Source: Ceratorhiza oryzae-sativae
Lineage: Eukaryota > Basidiomycota > Agaricomycetes > Cantharellales > Ceratobasidiaceae
Assembly (NCBI GenBank): GCA_030998015.1
Contig: JARWMV010000035.1
Span: 91,200-155,199, forward strand
DNA: 64,000 nucleotides
Direction: 5' to 3'
In this document: positions 50,601-61,958 of the stretch, piece by piece
How the letters are laid out: each line of letters begins with the position of its first letter
How positions within the stretch are numbered: the stretch's first letter is position 1
The notes under the pieces: generated by a model
The model's database searches: none
Told to the model about the DNA's origin: nothing
The model's input: the letters and a program-made list of their open reading frames with translations, nothing else
Position numbers and translations under genes: made by a program

Positions 50601-51048
50601 GGACTTGCCGCTGTCGCCGTCGCCGACCCGGATGGGCTTTCGACACACTCCGCACACGCCCAGATTCTTGCGCGGCAATACACCCATCTTTGACGACGGG
50701 AGGGGTCCGTAGACCGCCGTAAAGCACGCCTGGGCTGTCTGTGAGCAAACCAGCCCGGACAATAACAACCAGGCAACGCACCTCGTGGAGCGCATGGCCG
50801 CACTCGGGGACGATATGTGGCTTCTCCCCGGGGAGGCGAAAGGAAAAACTGAGGGATTCGCCGCAGATGATGCAGTCCTCGTCGATGTCGGCGATGGGGT
50901 CGTTGCGGGAGACGACGGGGAGGGGGCCGGGGGTCATGGTGGCGGGCGGGCGGTCGCTGACGGTCCACTCGCTGGTGGTGCGCGTCTGCTGGGGAGGGGG
51001 AGTGCGGGCCGAGTGTGTCGCAAACTTGGCGAAAAGCCGGTTGGCCAT
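47655..51048 (-). CDS. Far1/Ste5-like MAPK scaffold (RING-H2, PH, VWA)
   Basis: Probable scaffold of the pheromone/filamentation MAPK cascade; Far1 and Ste5 share the order RING-H2, PH, VWA. Exon 50782-51048 (start MANRLFAKFATHSAR) and exon 50597-50729 together make the RING: CIICGES, PECGHALHE, ACF, LGVCGVCRKPI. The exon from 50547 is Ser/Pro-rich. The large exon (about 50105-47836) has a PH-like domain (EDLQNRLVDWKGHPMAALGP, FKEAIICVLEEKKKSLGR, ESFILIFRDRSSLEEWRAAI), a linker, and a VWA domain (APMDLIAVISLPPPNAHAST, SSRDRLALVTFQ, LPIHSFGFGRSHD). The last exon, 47655-47774, ends with DQMSWTGRTTTEKIFWCADN. The splice or frame change near 50090-50120, between the Ser/Pro linker and the PH region, is not resolved. 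A 493-codon antisense frame is a composition artefact. Confidence 0.8.
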
Positions 51049-54000
51049 CTGCGCGACCTGTTCAGGGCAGGGCACCGCTCGTCGTCGTCGTAAACACTCT
51101 GGTCTCGCTCGCGATTTGGCTGATCCGATGACACATCCGGGACCGCCCTTGGCCGCTCGGCTCGGATGCTGTTCGCTGTCCGCCACGCCCCCAGCGCCGC
51201 ACGCCCGTCTGGCCCAGCTGTATGCGCTGGCACGCCGCCCGCTGTTGCCACAGCTTCTAGCGTGCTGGCCCTGCACTCGGCCCAGACCCGCCGCACAAAT
51301 TTTGTCGCTGTCTTCTAGGCCGGCGATCATTGCCAATTCATCTCGCCTCCGGCCAACCCCGGCCCAATCCGCGCCCCCGGCATCTCGCCGTGGCGCGCCT
51401 CGGATACGCCCAGGATCTGCCAACGCCCTCGAGTGTGCCTTGTCGCTGTCGTCACTGGACAATTGCCCACGCCTCACGGATCGGCCCCGCTCCATCGACA
51501 TGTCGGATGCACCCCCGTTCCAAGAGAAACCCCCCAGCGGCGCCTTTATTCACTCATACGCAGACGTCTCAAACACCCCTCGCGTAGACAAGTCCCATCT
51601 CCCTCGCTCGGATTCCAAAGAGCAACACGACTGGGTCCTCGCAATCCCGCCCCGGTTCGCCATCCATGCCCGCAGCTCATGGCCAAGCTTCTCGCTTTGA
51701 CCTTGTGCGGTCGCTGCCAGGCTGAAAGCCTGGACAACCACGATGTTCTCAACCCATGGTGTGATCCCGTCATGGTGAGAGCCCTTGGCAGCATATACCC
51801 AAATGCCTTTATGTGTGGTTGCCATGTGGCCACGACAGCCTCATCACGGGCAAACAATTGAGAACGAGCCATGTAGAGTTTCAGATATTTAGGAGAGCAT
51901 CTTAGAACGAGCACCCCAAGATCTAGTACACAAGAGACAAGCGCGTTTATATACGTGAAATTGGGAGCGTCGTAGCCCTAGTCCAGCGTCAACGACTTGA
52001 CATGTGAACAGGAAATACACTCGTCAAGGACAACCAACTCGAGGCATGTTGAATTGCAGGTCTAGTCCTCCAGCACCTGTTCCAGGCCACACAGGTGGAT
52101 AGCTGAGTCCCAAACCGAACGGGATATGGAACACTTCCAGATGGGGTGAATCGATCAGGGACCCCCCCCTCATATTAGAGTAACCAAACCCAACACCCGC
52201 GGGTATAATAAGAAAGTCAAGTCCGGGGCAACGTGATAGCATCGTTAACGTCTGGTTTCAAATACGCGATCCCGCAAATACCGTACGCGAGCGCGGAGCG
52301 ACTCATTCATTTCGAAAGCGAAAGTAGCTAGCAGGCAGCGGCAGTTTCTTCAATGTAATGGCTACCCAAACGTCGCTGGGTAGGTATCATTGCGGCGGGG
52401 CAAGAGTCTCGGCTTTCGATCTCGGCCCGGGTCTATACTAAATTGGGGATAGAGGGGAGTTATGCTAGTTCGCTCGACTTGTAGACGAGCTCCTTTCGAG
52501 AGCGTCCCAGAGGCGAGCAGCGTTACAGCATTTGATCCAGGAAATATAACAATATGAGACACGGGATACCGAGCATCATTTTACCCCACCAAGCGCAAAC
52601 TAGTTGCAACTGCTCCAAGAGGATCATGTGTGGCGAGCACCAGCCCGAATCGACGACAGCATACTAAAGTTCACAAGAAATGACCTCGGGTGGTAGACTG
52701 CTGATGATGACCAAGCTCGATGACTCATAGTGAATCATTTCGAGCATCGTGCTAGTTGACGCAAGTCTTCGCATACGACTGACGGATTTTTCTGTTGATG
52801 ATTCAAACTCGGTTATTACCGTGCCGAAAAGATCCCACCTAGCGGGGGAATCGGTTAGTGGCTGCTTCGAGCCCCGGCCAAGCGTCGTGAGAGGTTCAAA
52901 GACCTGACAAATTGGGAGTATGAAGAAGCCCGGTAATTGAAAGCTTCCATTGGGCCGTTTTGAAGTGAATGAAGAATCGGAATGATAACAGGTTTGTGGT
53001 TGTAGGGGGTCACAAAGCCCTGGTGTCTATTGCGGCTGAATCAAAAATAGAAGAAAAGAAAAGAAAAAAAACGCCGAAAAAACGAAAAGAGCGTTTCGAG
53101 GAAAGCACCCTGAATACGACAACTGTTGATGCTTCGCTAATAAGACCTCGTTCCGCCTAATTTGGCGACCATTTCCATGCACATATGATTGAAATAGTAG
53201 TCCAACCACCCAGCTTATTAGACGGATGTACCTGTACGATGAGTCAGCGAAGGCAAGTGCTAATAATGAAAAGATACAAAGCCAAGGGGCATTTATCAAG
53301 AGTCTCTGCGCAAAACTGCATGTTATCGGCTTTTATCAGATGGGCGGGTACCACGGAGGCAGCAGCCCAAGGGAACGGCCCAAGAGAAAGTTCCCACATA
53401 TCTCGCGCCCTTGCCATAGCATGCCATTTTGCGCAGAGGCCCTTCAGATTTTTTCCGTATTTTTATATAATTCAAACACTAGTACTTATATTGGTTGGCA
53501 TACACGTCGGGGTTTACCCCCGTAACTAGTGCGTGCCTGAAAGTGGTGCTATTTCAGTGATAGGTCATCGAAGCGATCGCCAAACTTGAGCGAATACGGT
53601 GTTACCATTGAAATTTCAAACTTTGGCGTATCCCTGGTATTTTCGTCGAAACAGGATTTTTGCTTTTTCGGCGTTTGTTTTTCGATCGACAGAATCTTTT
53701 GAGAACCGCAGAGGGTTTGCTCCTCGATCCAGAATACGGTGCGGGGTTGATAGCTTCGAAACGTGTTACTCTGAGGAGGAGGCGAGATTGTAGTATGTAA
53801 GCGGCCAAGTATAATGAGGGGTATACGGAACTGTTGTATATATTGAACGAGATGGTACATGGGACCCCGCATATATACACTAGAAGACGGGGGTGTTGGT
53901 CGACTTGGCGTGTAGGCGTGAGAGACCGGATCCAGCACTTCAAAATACGAGTATCAGCGAGCCCTTGAACATCACAACATTTCAGCGAGCGATGAGAGTT

Positions 54001-54468
54001 ATCTGAGTATCCCGAATACTGCCCTGGCTGGCTCTCGAGCGTGTCGGCTTGAATGGAGGCTTGCCGAAACCTGACAGACTCACCAGTATCACGCTTATTT
54101 TTTTTACCTCGACAACTCGGATAATCTAAACTGAGTTTTATTAGGTCTCACGTGATTATAATGGATTATTTCAGCTTTTAGCGCACCGAAACAAGGACGA
54201 GTCGTGTGCTTGGGTTGCGTTTGCCGGGCTCGCATTCGCTTGCACGCCAAGAGCTGCACGTGACCGAGTGGGGCTTCGAGCCTGTGCAGCGGCTGCGCCG
54301 AAGCTGGATCGCCGAGTGCTTTTCGGTGGTTTGGTTGAATGATTGACATTACAACTCGTGTTCGACCTTCCGCCGATGTTCTCTCGGTCTGCGGGCGCGG
54401 ACTCGAACCGCCCTGGTTAGTTCAAAAGCAGAGGGCCATCGACTTGGAGGGCAGCAACCCCGTGCGAG
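51049..54468. other. 3.4-kb region without a confident gene
   Basis: An ATG at 51500 (plus) opens 67 codons beginning MSDAPPFQEKPPSGAFIHSY, in good codon context but with no continuation; it may be a gene remnant divergent from the Far1-like gene. On the minus strand at 52024-52242 a fragment with LLSRCPGLDFLIIPAGVGFG and a proline/glycine tail resembles the end of an F-box/LRR protein, without an upstream partner. A-rich sequence at 53040-53110 and a diverged inverse counterpart at about 53620-53690 flank otherwise featureless sequence. Confidence 0.4.
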
Positions 54469-56491
54469 ATGTGGTTCTCCCGAGGGGCGACCGTTGCTTT
54501 TCTTTCGCTGTCCGGGTCCTTGGCACGGGAACTTTGCACGGCATCCCAAAAGTGCTGGCCGTCATCCGACATCTGGTCTCAGTTCAACGCGTCCGTCGGC
54601 GGTCGTCTCCTCGCCCCCCGGCCTCCGGCTTGGCCGTGCCACGATCCCAACTATGACGAGTCTGCTTGCCAGCAGGTCAAGTCCAACTGGAACAACTCGT
54701 TCTGGAGGGCCGATCAGACGGGCGGGATGCAAGATCCCATTTGGGAGAGCCCCGATTGCAGTATTGCCACACCCCGAAACACCTCCTGTGGCCAGGGATT
54801 TGTTCCAACATATGCAGTCGCAGCCGAGAGCGCTCAAGACGTCAGCAAGGCCGTTCAATTCGCTTCAAAGTATCGGCTTCGGCTCGTCGTTAAAAACACT
54901 GGTCACGATTAGTGAGTTTCTTGTCTCGTACAAGACACTTGCTCATACACTCTCTAGTCTTGGACGGTCTAGCGCCAAGGGCTCCTTTAGTATCTGGACG
55001 CATCGACTCAAGGGTATGAAATTTACGGACTCGTTTATTCCTATTGGCTGCTCCAAAAAGACTACTGGGGTTTCTGCGGTTACGCTCGGAGCGGCGGAGC
55101 AATGGCGAGGTAGGAGGTATATTTTGGTGAGGACCGAGTGCTCATTGCCATTGGCCAGATGTGTACGCCGCTGCCGATCAGCGCAACATGACGATCACCG
55201 GAGGTGCGGCAAATAGCGTTGGTGCCGCGGGTGGATGGGTTCAAGGTGGCGGGCATAGTCCTCTCGGGGGCTGTATGGTATGGGTGTCGACAGTAAGTCG
55301 CATCATCCAATATGGTCTCATGAAGCTTACAAGCTTCATTCAGACGTGTTGCAATTTACGATCGTAAAACCCGACGGCAAAATCGCGACGGCAAATAACT
55401 GCCAAAATCAGGATCTATTTTGGGCACTACGAGGAGGTGGAGGAGGTACCTGGGGAGTGAGTGTTATCCTGGTTGCCGGGGTACCGCATGCTCACATTTG
55501 CATAGGTAACTTTGGATGTGACATACAAGACACATCCTGCGCTCGACCAAATTGTCGGAATGGGCATCACAATGAACTTTACCAGTCCGGAAAAGTTCGC
55601 AAGCATGGCAGAGACATTCTTGCGTGCCTTTCCAGGAATGTCTGACCAGGGCGAGTATAACTTGCACACTCGTCTAGCTCTCTCTAATTCCTGTTTTAGG
55701 TGTCCGTGGATACGGTGTTTGGGTAGCTCGCGTCACTTTCTCGCTTGTCATATTCCACCCCAACAGCCCGTCGGTTGAGCATACAAATCGAACATTGTCC
55801 CCTATTTGGGATTGGGTCGCGGGCAACCGAGACACACAGGCCTTCTCGTTTGGTAACGTTCATCCTACGTTCTTTGATCTGTTCAAGTTTTGGATCAGCA
55901 CCGACGTGAGCATCGGAATACCCACCTGGATTGGAAGTCGACTCGTCTCGGGCAAAGCGATGAAGAGTCGAGCGAGAGATTTGGCAAAGTTAGTATTGAC
56001 TGACGGGAGATATATCGCATCCAGTATGCTCCTTGGCATGTCTATCCCAGTCGTTGATCCAATTTAATCGCGCTCAAGGGTTGAAATACAGTTGGAGGTG
56101 GGGCGGTTAGTAAAGCTGATCCAAAGTCCACGGGTCTTAATCCTAGATGGCGGGATGATGCGTTGATCAGTTGGAACTTTGGAGCCAATTGGATGGACGA
56201 CACGCCGCCAGAGACGATTGAGAGCATTAAAAGAATGACTACCAATTATACCCAAGCGCTTGGTGAGATTGCAGGACTCGATCATGCGGGGTATTTCAAC
56301 GAAGCAGACCCGTACGTCTTATTTAGAACTGTTGTGGGCGATGAGATAAATCTGATGACGCCCATAGGCAAGAGCCATTGTGGAAAAAGGCATTTTTTGG
56401 AACGCATTACGATCGTTTGTTGAAGATAAAAAAGAAGGTGGACCCCAAGGGGCTGTTCACATGCAATCGCTGTGTAGGGTCCGATTCTTGA
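54469..56491 (+). pseudogene. Secreted FAD-linked (BBE-type) oxidase, one frame break
   Basis: Flavin-dependent oxidase of the berberine-bridge/VAO superfamily. A hydrophobic N-terminal signal (GATVAFLSLSGSLA) is followed by the FAD-binding PCMH domain with VKNTGHDYLGRSS (flavin-linking His expected here), GAAGGWVQGGGHSPLGG, DLFWALRGGGGGTWGV, and a C-terminal BBE segment (YFNEADP, FFGTHYDRLLKIKKKVDPKG). Exons: 54469-54911, 54958-55109, 55159-55292, 55344-55456, 55506-55650, 55700-56035, 56092-56311, 56368-56491. All phases agree except in exon 3, which is one base short near 55274-55280, between SPLGG and GMGVDN. Corrected, the protein would have 555 aa. The introns after 55650 and 56035 use GC donors. 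It may be a functional gene with a base-call error or a recent loss. Confidence 0.78.
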
Positions 56492-57432
56492 TAGCGTGAA
56501 TAGCCTCATGATTCACATGTTATTCCATCATCCCTGTTTCCTATTTAAGCAGCTCTCGACAGTATTGGATGACTTCCTGTAACGGCTAAAGCGAAAGCCA
56601 AACTATCCTAAAGATGGAGTGATTACAATGTGGAGTAATGAGGGATTAATGAATAATGATGTCATCCAGACTTTAGGGTAGCTTAGCATAGTTTTAGCTC
56701 TTACGGGAAGTCATCCATTCTCAAGAGTAGTGCAGGAGTCGAGCATTATCGTCTTGGTGGGCTATTATCGTCAGCGTACGATACCATACTCAAGCTAAGC
56801 TCTAAGGAGAAAAAACATATTCATTCATCCTTAACATTGGAAAATTCCCCTACCCTGGCAAAAGTGGGTTAGCTAGCTAAAAACCACGAAGGTTTTCTCT
56901 AGGTGTACCATGCCTGATGTATCGGCGATATTGGCACTGGTTGAGACAGCTACCATTGGCCCATGATAGCCGTTGATGAATTACTTGTGAGGGCTGAATA
57001 TCAAATAGAATACGCCGGGATTAGACAAATCCCGGTTTTCGGGCCCTATGAATCATGTGAAACTGGTTGTTTGACTGGGACATATGCGCCTTACTGAAAT
57101 AACTACAATTGCATCGTCTTCAAAGGCCCTAGGCTGATAGGCATGCAGCGCACTCGGGCGATCTCGGGCGAATCGGCTGCGTCATGAACCTATCCTTGGG
57201 TTGCACATCATTGGTATTAGGATGCGAGCCTTCTCCCTACTGCCATAGTACTCATATAAGCAAGTACTAATTGAGAGCTCGGAAGTATCAGGAACACCCT
57301 TTCATCACACATTGACTCCATTCGAGTCAGTCTAGTTTCACGTTAATGGCTCCGGGCGTTATCGGGCCTAAGCCAATGCATAAATCCTGAAGGTGTCTCG
57401 TTGGCTCGCCCAGTATACCCTTGCACGAAACT
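56492..57432. other. Intergenic region containing a MITE
   Basis: Holds the 150-bp miniature inverted-repeat element at 56567-56716; the remainder shows no gene. It includes the promoter of the alternative oxidase gene. Confidence 0.5.
56567..56716. mobile_element. 150-bp MITE with TIRs and ATT target duplication
   Basis: The ends GGATGACTTCC and GGAAGTCATCC are perfect inverse copies over 11 bp, and the similarity continues imperfectly for about 45 bp inward (…GTAA…CTAAA…CCTAAAG). ATT is repeated directly outside both ends (56564-56566 and 56717-56719), consistent with a 3-bp target-site duplication as made by PIF/Harbinger-type elements. There is no coding capacity. Confidence 0.75.
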
Positions 57433-59020
57433 ATGGCATTCATCCATCTGCGATCGGGAGCAACCCGCACAGCGACTAACACCAAGTCTGGAGCTCACAT
57501 TCGTCTGCGGTTGATGAAAAATCCGGGTCGACGATTGTTTTCAAACTCGGAGTGTCTTCTTGCCAATCGACCGTATAGTCTCGAGATTAGGGATTCTGCG
57601 TTTAGAAGCAGGGGCCCAGAAGGTAGCTACGCGGAGGGACCAAATCTTTACGGTCAGTCGTAGGATATATGCTGAGACATTCTTCACGAGTACTCATGAT
57701 ATTTGCCCAGATCGCTCGCTAGGCCCGAAAACCTCTGTTACAGAGTTTCACTCGCCGCGTGAAATGGACCGAAAGCCATCAGGAGACTGGGCGGTCCCAG
57801 TGTGAGTCATACAAAGTCACCATAGAATACAGCCCCCTGATACTAAAGTCAACAGATACACGAAAGAGGAACTTGAGCAGGTTGATGTGCTTCATCGAGC
57901 GCCGGACTGTCTAGGTGATAGAGTTGCGTTGAAAATGGTGAAACTTTGCCGGTATGTGCTCATCATCTCAAGGCTGACTCCAGCTAATGGGTACACAGAT
58001 GGGGGTTTGACGTGTTGTCGGGATACAAGAGCAAGCCTATTCCCACCGGATCGAACATGACGATAGCCGAGCTTCGGACTGGAAAATATATAATGACCGA
58101 GTCGCAGTGGTTGACAGTACGTTTCGATCGAGTGTCATCGAAAAAGCCGCATGAAGCTTATATAATATAGCGAATTGTCTTTCTCGAGACCATTGCTGGA
58201 GTCCCGGGTATGGTTGCGGCAACCGTTCGGCATTTACGGAGTCTGAGATTGATGGTGGGTATAGATCATTGCACGCGGCCATTGTGCACTAATTGCCAGC
58301 CGTGGGATTTAGCGACGTGATGCTGGGTGGATCCACACGCTTCTGGAGGAAGCTGAAAACGAACGGATGCACCTAATGACATTTATGAGTTTAAAGGTAA
58401 AGCTCTACAATGGCGCATTGTTTGTAAAGCTGACCGGATCGGTGCTAGAAACCCTCCATTTGGTTCAGGACACTTATCCTTGCGGCACAAGGGGTCTTTT
58501 ACAACGCATTTTTCCTGGGGTATATAATTTCACCCAAGTCTGCTCACAGATTTGTCGGATTTCTGGAGGAGGAAGCCGTGGCGACATAGTGAGTGCTCAA
58601 AGTAGTGACGATGCTGTCAATTGAAATGCTCATGGCTCACCAGTACCAAATGTATCGCTGAGATTGAAGGAGGTCGCTTGCCCGAGTGGAAGGTCGAACC
58701 AGCACCTAGGATCGCAATTGATTATTGGCGCCTTCCCCGGAACGCAACTCTGCTTGACGTCGTCAAGGCCGTACGGGCAGATGAATCAAGCCACCGATTC
58801 GTGAATCATAGTCTGGCCAATCTGAAGCAGACTGAGGACTTGAACCCGTTTGCGATTCGGGAGCCCGAAATGAAGATAAAAGGGACACGCGCAGAGTAAG
58901 TGGCGAGTGTATAGAATATCTCGCTGGCCGCATGCTGACTTGCTTTGCAGATTCACTCGGGCCGAATCCGCTAGGTTCGTTCATCAGACGAAGAACCAGG
59001 TGGGATGGGGTGATCTATAG
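57433..59020 (+). CDS. AOX: Mitochondrial alternative oxidase
   Basis: Ubiquinol:oxygen oxidoreductase of the inner mitochondrial membrane that bypasses complexes III and IV. Nine exons, all in phase: 57433-57652, 57723-57801, 57856-57951, 57999-58116, 58171-58254, 58313-58396, 58449-58588, 58644-58895, 58951-59020; 380 aa. The N-terminus is basic and hydroxylated ([20 protein letters not shown]), fitting a mitochondrial presequence. All di-iron ligand motifs are present: [11 protein letters not shown] (Glu177), NERMH (Glu216, His219), [10 protein letters not shown] and [12 protein letters not shown]. The length matches fungal AOX. The gene appears intact and is probably induced by respiratory inhibition, as in other fungi; no regulatory site was identified. 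Confidence 0.93.
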
Positions 59021-59535
59021 AATGAGTATGGATGCGTCAGGGAAACAACTCTTTAAAGGGATTGTTATTGTAATTTAGAAAATTCCAGAGGGAAGGTACT
59101 TGTATCCATGAGGCGATGGGATTCTTGATAATGTGATTCTTGATAAGTGTTTGGACGTGTTATCTCGTCGATCGCCATGGCTGTGCAGGAAAAACTGGAG
59201 TGATCGACAGTCACCCTCATGTGGGCGTTGGGCCGCTGTCCGAATGAGCTCGATATTCTGGTGCGTATGATACTTGCACGTTAAATATTCTCGCGAAAAT
59301 TATAATCACCTGCATTGTGAAGTACCAGCAAGGCGGTTTTTCAAGGGAACACAATTGTCCGCCTCGGTTCGCTCGCCAGCCGTTGCTCAGTTGTCACTCG
59401 GTTCGCTTATCGTACACCGTTGTCGGATCGTGTCTGGATAAGCAAAGGAATACGTAGTTTCACTTCCTCTCACACTCCTTCCAGTAAGTCCCTTTATTCT
59501 GGTGTCTTGGTCTAGCGTTATCTAATGTCCGCCAG
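59021..59535. other. Upstream region of PIF1 helicase 1
   Basis: Should contain the first exon of the helicase at 59536 (phase 1 needed), but no start could be chosen. ATG 59243 opens a few codons before a GTGCGT donor; ATG 59525 runs into a stop. Confidence 0.4.
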
Positions 59536-61757
59536 GTCAAGTTTTCAAAACAAAGCCGTCTCCCCTTGAAGCCACGGACCTCGAAACCCCGGTCTCACGT
59601 ACTATTCAAATCAACCAGCGGGACTCATTTGCGGCGCCGCCCATCCCATTGACCGCCTTCGTGGAACCACCATTATTGTCGCCCCTTGGCGGTTTTGACG
59701 ACCCAATTTCGGCTGTCTCGTTTTCACCTTCGTATGAGGATCTCTCTGACGAGCAAAAGCAAGTATTGCACAAGGTTAGGGAGGGAAAGAGTATATTTTT
59801 CACCGGTTCGGCAGGTGAGCAAAAATGAATTCAAACCAGGCCTCCGAGACCAACACGCACACAGGCACTGGCAAGTCTGTTTTGCTCCGGGCCATCATTA
59901 AGGACCTGGGTGGCCCGTCCGATTCCGTGGTGGTGACAGGTAGCACAGGCATCGCTGCTATCAATATTGGGGGACAGACGCTGCATTCTTGGGCTGGTGA
60001 GTTCTGGGCATGATGTGGCGAGCACACTTTAACTCTGAATAGGTCTTGGTTTGGGCAATAAACCCATTAACCAACTCGTTAACCAGGCAAAATATCTCAA
60101 ACACGTTCGACATCGGTGGATGTCGGTCAAAACGCTGATCATTGACGAGGGTACGTTAGCCTTTTCGTCAAGGTATATAGCTGGTTAACTGTTCCTTAGT
60201 TTCGATGGTATCGAGCGAATGGTTTGACGTTCTTGAAGAGGTAGCACGCCGTGTTCGAAATATAGCTAAGCCATTCGGGGGGATCCAAGTGAGAAATCGG
60301 TTCTCTCTGTCTGAAGGATTGCTTTGACAAAAAACCAGCTCGTCGTTTGTGGAGACTTCTTTCAGCTTCCACCTGTTCCGGAACGACCCGAGGATCCCAC
60401 CATGTTCGCATTCAACGCCTTGAAATGGGATCAATGCATTAAAACCAAAGTCAAGCTCACCCAAGTGTTTAGACAGAAGGATCCAAGTGAGCCTCTTTTT
60501 TCAACGTAGCATCGAAATCGGTCTGATCAAATGGCAGAACTGATTGACATGCTCAACGACATGCGCGTCGGGCAAGTATCACCCGAATCTGTCGCCCTGC
60601 TTAAAAGTTTGAGCCGGGAAGTCAATTACGACGATGGAATCGTGCCAACGGAAATCGTGCCGCTTCGCTGGATGGCAGAAGATTCCAACCAGAGGCACCT
60701 CCGACGACTGCCTGGAGAGCCCTTCGAATTCGAGTCAATCGATCGTACTTATCGTGACGAGTGGCAGAGAAGGATTGGTCCCGCACGGGCGGCCGAGTTG
60801 TTCAAGCAAATGGTCGCACCATCCACTCTAAAGTTGAAGGTAAGTAAGCCGGGACATAGGTGCGGAGGCCGAGATTCAATGATTTGGTTAGGTAGGGGCC
60901 CAGGTCATGAGTTTGCGAGTGAGTGTCAGCTTGTGAATGTGATTGTTTAGGCACTGATTAAGTCAGAATCAACGCCATGAGGATATTGTCAATGGCTCCG
61001 TTGGCCGAGTTATCCGCTTCATCACGCCCCCAGAGGCCAAAGCTGAGGGTATTACGATTGTCAGTCGCTTTCATCGCAAACCCAAGCCAGAGTCAAAGGA
61101 TGGCCCAGAGCTTGTGCGAAAACGCAAAGACCGGCGGGAGAGCAAACGATTCCGGCAAGAAAAAGAGGATTTCGAGTCTACTGCCTGGCCGGTAGTTCGA
61201 TATGAGAATGGGGCCACGGCGATGATGGGCCCAGTAGAGTTTACTTCGCTTACCCCACAAGGGCATAAGCAGGTCGAGCGGCATCAGGCAAGTTATTATG
61301 TCTTCCGCGATCCTGCAGCATATCTTATATTACTCAGGTACCGCTAATATTGTCTTGGGCATTGACTGTGGGTTGCATATCCGATCCTACCGGCAGGACA
61401 CTGAACTAGTTGCTATCGTGCAGGTCCATAAATCGCAGGGCCAAACACTCAATCGCGTCAAAGTAGATCTTCAAAGGACCTTCGAAAGAGGACAAGGTGC
61501 TTCAAAGCCACTGCCAATGTCGCTAGTCTTACTGAGATGATTTCAGCTTACGTAGCCCTCTCTCGGTGCACATCTCTCGAGGGACTGCAAGTTCGCAACT
61601 TTTCGAGAGACGCCGTCTTTGCGCATCCAAGGCAAGCAGCCAGGTTCGTGTGAGAATGTCCCGCACTGATCACTTTCCTAGGGTTCAAGCGTGGTCTCGC
61701 GACCTCATATCTTTCCCTCCAGTCATGAGAAGCGAGCCAGGGAGCAACCGGAAATGA
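59536..61757 (+). CDS. PIF1-type DNA helicase, copy 1 (first exon not located)
   Basis: 5'-3' superfamily 1B helicase acting on telomeric, mitochondrial or G-quadruplex DNA. Exons: 59536-59814, 59865-59996, 60043-60150, 60200-60288, 60339-60486, 60538-60839, 60893-60919, 60967-61287, 61338-61367, 61424-61496, 61547-61631, 61682-61757; all phases agree. Motifs in order: FFTGSAGTGKS (Walker A, with an intron inside it), ASTGIAA-equivalent [21 protein letters not shown] (Walker B), [28 protein letters not shown], a lysine/arginine-rich insert, [12 protein letters not shown] and [15 protein letters not shown]. The introns after 61287 and 61631 have GC donors. Only the extreme N-terminus is missing; no Helitron Rep domain is attached. 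Confidence 0.85.
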
Positions 61758-61958
61758 ACGGGCGCGTGCCATTTGGGTTTCGATTTCGCATCTTATACTG
61801 TATCGTTAGAAGTAATTACATGCCACACCTTTCGACCCAACAATCCTGCTCCGGCCATGTGGCAGTGGCAGTGTCGCGGCAATGCCTGACCCCAACCACA
61901 GTCGCTGCCAATCACAGCCTGGCTGTCGTCTATCTAGACTGATACAGCTTGGGCTCTA

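Noticed and set aside
50741..51700. Long plus-strand frame of 319 codons
   Set aside because: It is antisense to the RING exon and continues into non-coding GC-rich sequence; no splice structure or family resemblance.
53040..53690. Diverged inverted repeat (A-rich 53040-53110 against 53620-53690)
   Set aside because: The match is driven mainly by low-complexity A/T runs, and no termini or target duplication can be defined.
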